Part shown: positions 61,086 to 64,000 of the stretch, piece by piece
How positions within the stretch are numbered: position 1 is the stretch's first letter
Layout: every line of letters begins with the position of its first letter
NCBI RefSeq assembly: GCF_006716785.1
Contig: NZ_VFPQ01000001.1
Coordinates: 3,348,001 to 3,412,000 of the forward strand
Direction of reading: 5' to 3'
DNA length: 64,000 bases
From: Thermopolyspora flexuosa
GTDB taxonomy: Bacteria > Actinomycetota > Actinomycetes > Streptosporangiales > Streptosporangiaceae
The notes under the pieces: model-generated
Told to the model about the DNA's origin: nothing
The model's database searches: none
The model's input: only the letters and a program-made list of their open reading frames with translations
Program-made: the position numbers and the translations under genes

Positions 61086-61934
61086 ATGAGGTCGCCACTC
61101 CGGCCGGGGAGGATCTCCCCCCAGCGCAAGGTTCCCCCGCACATCGAGCGCCCAGAGTATGTCGGCAGGAAGGAGCCGCGCCGGGGCACCACCGACGTGC
61201 AGACGCCCGAGACCATCGAGCGCATGCGGATCGCGGGGAAGATCGCGGCGCAGGCGCTGCAGGAGGTCGGCAGGCACGTCCGGCCGGGGATCACCACCGA
61301 CGAGCTCGACCGCATCGGGCACGAGTTCCTGTGCGACCACGGCGCCTACCCCTCGACGCTCGGCTACCGGGGCTTCCCCAAGTCGCTGTGCACCTCGATC
61401 AACGAGGTGATCTGCCACGGCATCCCGGACGACACCGTGCTCGAGGAAGGCGACATCGTCAACGTCGACATCACCGCCTACATCGGCGGGGTGCACGGTG
61501 ACACGAACGCGACCTTCCTCGTCGGGGAGGTGGACGAGGAGTCGCGGCTGCTCGTCGAGCGCACCCGGGAGGCGATGATGCGGGCGATCCGCGCCGTCGC
61601 GCCGGGGCGCCAGCTCAACGTGATCGGCCGCGTGATCGAGGCGTACGCCAAGCGGTTCGGGTACGGCGTGGTGCGCGACTTCACCGGCCACGGCATCGGC
61701 GAGTCCTTCCACTCCGGGCTGATCGTGCCGCACTACGACGACCCGACGCTCACCCGGACCCTCGTCCCCGGCATGACGTTCACGATCGAGCCCATGCTCA
61801 CGCTCGGCACGATCGACTTCGAGCTCTGGCCGGACGGGTGGACCGCGGTGACCAAGGACCGCAAGCGCACCGCGCAGTTCGAGCACACGATCGTGGTCAC
61901 CGAGACCGGCTACGAGATCCTCACGCTGCCCTGA
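61086..61934 (+). CDS. map: Methionine aminopeptidase, type I
   Basis: Removes N-terminal Met. The 282-residue product has His111, the metal ligands Asp128 and Asp139 (Val-Asp-Ile-Thr...Gly-Asp-Thr), His in Gly-His-Gly-Ile-Gly, Glu in Thr-Ile-Glu-Pro-Met-Leu and a final Gln-Phe-Glu-His-Thr. An N-terminal Pro-rich extension of about 40 residues is like mycobacterial MapB. TAGACT (61073-61078) lies seven bases before ATG 61086, so the mRNA is probably leaderless; ATG at 61062 is not needed. Confidence 0.95.
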   Translation: MRSPLRPGRISPQRKVPPHIERPEYVGRKEPRRGTTDVQTPETIERMRIAGKIAAQALQEVGRHVRPGITTDELDRIGHEFLCDHGAYPSTLGYRGFPKSLCTSINEVICHGIPDDTVLEEGDIVNVDITAYIGGVHGDTNATFLVGEVDEESRLLVERTREAMMRAIRAVAPGRQLNVIGRVIEAYAKRFGYGVVRDFTGHGIGESFHSGLIVPHYDDPTLTRTLVPGMTFTIEPMLTLGTIDFELWPDGWTAVTKDRKRTAQFEHTIVVTETGYEILTLP

Positions 61935-61975
61935 GCGGGGCGGTGACCGGAACGGTCCCGGTCCGTGCGCGGGGC

Positions 61976-62404
61976 TCAGGCCTCGGCGTAGCGGGTGAGC
62001 ATCTCCGCGGGCACGAAGCCGCTCACGGTCGTGCCCGCGCCGGGCACCGGGTTGACGGCGAGCCGTCCGCCGATCTCGGCGAGGTACGCGTGCATCGCGA
62101 CGATGCCGCGTCCCGTCGTGCCCGGCTCGAAGCCCCGGCCGCCGTCGCTCACGGTGAGCCGGAGCCCGGTCCGGCCGACGGTGAGGGCGATCGACACCAC
62201 CCGCGCCCCGCTGTGCCGCGCCACGTTGTCGAGCGCCTCGCGCACGGTCGCGTAGACGTTGTCCGCCACCTTCGGCGGCACCTTCTGTTCCGGGAGGGCC
62301 CACACCTCGACCGTGATTCCGGTGCGTTCGGACCACTCCGTCAGGTGATCGCGCAGCAACTGCGAGAGCCCCTCGTTCTCCCGCATGCGACGCTGTTCGG
62401 CCAC
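61976..62404 (-). CDS. Stand-alone HATPase (histidine-kinase-like ATPase) domain
   Basis: About 142 residues. Residues 50-130 carry the N box Arg-Glu-Ala-Leu-Asp-Asn-Val-Ala-Arg-His, the G1 box Asp-Gly-Gly-Arg-Gly-Phe and the G2 box Gly-Arg-Gly-Ile-Val-Ala-Met, as in NarX/DesK-type kinases. There is no dimerisation/phosphoacceptor His domain and no membrane helix, so it is either a regulator-type ATPase or a truncated kinase. GTG 62404 is after GGGGGAGG; GTG 62458 would add a short basic extension. No response regulator adjoins. Confidence 0.75.
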   Translation of the reverse strand: MAEQRRMRENEGLSQLLRDHLTEWSERTGITVEVWALPEQKVPPKVADNVYATVREALDNVARHSGARVVSIALTVGRTGLRLTVSDGGRGFEPGTTGRGIVAMHAYLAEIGGRLAVNPVPGAGTTVSGFVPAEMLTRYAEA

Positions 62405-62744
62405 GTGCCTCCCCCAACCGTGTGAGCGCATCTCGGCGGCGACGATCCACCTCCTCACCTTTTGGACTGATTTGTGTGCGACGGTATCGCTCCACGGCCG
62501 GTTACGAAACCGTCACTCGCCCGGTGTGGGCACAGGCCCGTGGGCCCGGCGTACCCGCAGGGTGTATCCAGACGCTACCCAAAGGCGGGTCGCGCCACGC
62601 CGGTGACGGGCCAGGTGACCGGCGTGTCCGTCGCGGTCACCGGTCATGTCAGGGGCACGCGCGGGGAGGCAGGACCGTCCGGCGGCCGGGCCGTACCGGG
62701 ACGGAACGGACGGTCCGGTCAGGAGGAGGCGGGCCGGTACGGGG

Positions 62745-64000
62745 TCAGTCGGCGTTGCCCGCGGCCTGGTTGAGCCGGCGCAGGTACTCGTTGTAGGCGT
62801 CGAGCTCGGCGTCGCCCGTCCCGCCCGTCCTGGCGGCCCGCGCGTCGGCCCGGCGCTCGGCCTGCCGCGCCCGGCGCTCGTCGTTCCGGTACCACTGGAA
62901 GGCGAGCGCGACCACCACGATGAGCGTGGGGATCTCCCCGAACGCCCAGGCGATGGCGCCGCCGTCCGACTGGTCGGCGAGGATGGACGGCCCCCAGGTA
63001 CGGCCGAGCTGGTCGTACCACTCCGGCGCGAGCGGCTCGGACATGCTCATCAGCGCCACGCCGAAGAACGCGTGGAACGGCATGGTGACGAACAGCAGCA
63101 GCAGCCGGTAGACGTGCGACAGCCCGTGCGGCGACGGGTCCACGCCGATGATCACCCAGAAGAACAGGCAGCCCGCGGCGAGGAAGTGCACGGTCATCGC
63201 GAGGTGGCCGATGTGCTCCTGCATGAGCGCGCCGAAGATCGGGGTGAAGTACAGCGCGTAGGTGGAGCCGACGAAGACCACGGTCGCGTACGCCGGGTGG
63301 CCGATCACCCGGATCACCCGGCTGTGCAGGATCGTGGTGAGCCACTCGCGCGGCCCGCGGTCGCCCCGGCGGCGCGCCGGCTTGAGCGCGCGCAGCGCGA
63401 GCGTGACCGGTGCGCCCAGCACCAGGAAGATCGGCACGAGCATGGACAGCACCATGTGCTCGACCATGTGCATGCTGAACAGCACCGGCGAGTACCGGGC
63501 GAGGCCGCTCTGGGTGGCGAACACGAGGATGACCACGCCGGTGTACCACGCCAGGGTGCGGCCCACCGGCCACCGGTCGCCGCGGCGGTGCAGCCGCAGC
63601 ACGGCCGCGCCGTACAGGCCCGCGAGCACCGCGGCGAGCACGGCGAACAGCAAGTTGAACCACCACAGGGTGAGCACGTTGCCGAGCGTGAGCGGCGGCG
63701 GCACCGGGTAGCCCAGCAGCTCGAAGGCCCGGTCGGTGGGGAGGTTCACCGGCGGCGGCGCGGTGCGCGACAGCGCCACGGCCACGCCCATCGTGCCCGC
63801 CATCAGCAGCACCTCGCCGGTGGCGAGGGCGATGAACGCGTTCCGCCGCCCGGCGGCGAGCTCGGGCAGGGTGCGGCGGCGGTGCCACCAGCCGAGGACG
63901 CCCAGCCCGCAGAACGCGACCACCTTCACCACGATGAGCAGGCCGTAGGTTGAGGTGAACAGGTCGGTCACCGAGGCGAGCCGGGCCATGGAGGCGAAGG
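62745..64000 (-). CDS. Copper resistance CopD domain fused to CtaG-type oxidase assembly protein (5' end outside window)
   Basis: The frame enters from the right edge, so the start and probably 200-300 residues are missing. The visible part has the end of a CopD-like membrane domain (Tyr-Gly-x-Leu-Ile-Val-Val-Lys; Ala-Val-Ala-Leu-Ser-Arg-Thr-Ala-Pro-Pro), then a six- to seven-helix CtaG/caa3-type domain with Met-His-Met-Val-Glu-His-Met, Gly-His-Pro-Ala and His-Phe-Leu-Ala-Ala-Gly, His residues that could carry copper, and an Arg/Glu-rich cytosolic tail. It may load copper into the oxidase encoded at 8.8-17.5 kb. The fused form is typical of actinobacteria. Confidence 0.86.
   Translation of the reverse strand, partial: FASMARLASVTDLFTSTYGLLIVVKVVAFCGLGVLGWWHRRRTLPELAAGRRNAFIALATGEVLLMAGTMGVAVALSRTAPPPVNLPTDRAFELLGYPVPPPLTLGNVLTLWWFNLLFAVLAAVLAGLYGAAVLRLHRRGDRWPVGRTLAWYTGVVILVFATQSGLARYSPVLFSMHMVEHMVLSMLVPIFLVLGAPVTLALRALKPARRRGDRGPREWLTTILHSRVIRVIGHPAYATVVFVGSTYALYFTPIFGALMQEHIGHLAMTVHFLAAGCLFFWVIIGVDPSPHGLSHVYRLLLLFVTMPFHAFFGVALMSMSEPLAPEWYDQLGRTWGPSILADQSDGGAIAWAFGEIPTLIVVVALAFQWYRNDERRARQAERRADARAARTGGTGDAELDAYNEYLRRLNQAAGNAD

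Noticed and set aside
1-64000. tRNA genes, rRNA genes, CRISPR arrays, intact insertion sequences
   Set aside because: Looked for in all intergenic regions; no cloverleaf, regularly spaced repeats or transposase reading frame was found. The only mobile-element trace is the recombinase relic at 41377-41543.

Overview
The window is chromosomal DNA of a high-GC Gram-positive actinobacterium, very GC-rich with many GTG starts. It carries an actinobacterial cytochrome bc1-aa3 branch (diheme QcrC, CtaF), an F420 enzyme, a GlnR-type operator and GlnE, and the actinobacterial PspA/PspAA/HtpX/PspAB set. Gene content and order follow the Mycobacterium tuberculosis Rv2190c-Rv2225 interval (from family knowledge, not a search): NlpC/P60, DEDDh-GIY-YIG, trpD, ctaE, qcrCAB, ctaF, ctaDC, adoK, erpA-like, cobU/S, pepA, sucB, lipB, lipA, DUF4191, RDD, glnA, glnE, glnA2, panB. 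A Streptosporangiales-like (possibly thermophilic) organism is my guess; the species cannot be fixed from this sequence.

Layout. 1-4.0 kb: the start of a secreted protein behind a c-di-AMP (ydaO-type) riboswitch, an otherwise gene-free 0.9 kb region with two CRP-type palindromes, an NlpC/P60 endopeptidase and a NYN-domain protein. 4.1-8.6 kb: DEDDh-GIY-YIG nuclease, an Lrp-type ligand-binding protein, trpD and an orphan receiver domain. 8.8-17.5 kb: two converging respiratory operons (ctaE-qcrC-qcrA-qcrB and ctaC-ctaD-ctaF) with an L,D-transpeptidase lipoprotein between them, both ending in strong intrinsic terminators. 17.7-22.7 kb: cysteine desulfurase plus TusA, a CBS protein, adenosine kinase, ErpA-type Fe-S carrier and quinolinate synthase. 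22.7-26.4 kb: the psp membrane-stress operon and DUF3043. 26.5-31.5 kb: aldo/keto reductase, cobU, cobS, pepA. 31.6-37.3 kb: lpdA and sucB, peptidase E, then lipB and lipA, which should lipoylate the sucB product. 37.5-41.3 kb: DUF4191, a methyltransferase, RDD protein and glnA with a full GlnR box.

Accessory parts. Between glnA and glnE (41.3-45.5 kb) is an inserted segment with a frameshifted tyrosine-recombinase relic, a PCMT-type methyltransferase, a broken GNAT gene and two unrecognised proteins. After glnE (its product controls glutamine synthetase by adenylylation) come a glutamine amidotransferase and a thioesterase-like protein, then a five-gene cluster of three Roadblock/LC7 proteins and two DUF4388 (PATAN) proteins with no GTPase or kinase (50.9-54.6 kb). 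This is the best candidate for an undescribed system. 54.8-64 kb: glnA2, nadE, panB, F420-NADPH oxidoreductase, two small conserved proteins, methionine aminopeptidase, a lone HATPase domain and the C-terminal part of a CopD-CtaG fusion running off the right edge.

The most unexpected single observation is LipB: both residues aligned with the catalytic Lys/Cys dyad are replaced (Ala141, Trp175) although the rest of the protein is intact. Several genes show a TAnnnT box 6-8 bases before the start codon (likely leaderless mRNAs). The same layout precedes short open frames that abut or overlap the starts of pepE, lipB and lipA. No tRNA, rRNA, CRISPR array or intact insertion sequence was seen.
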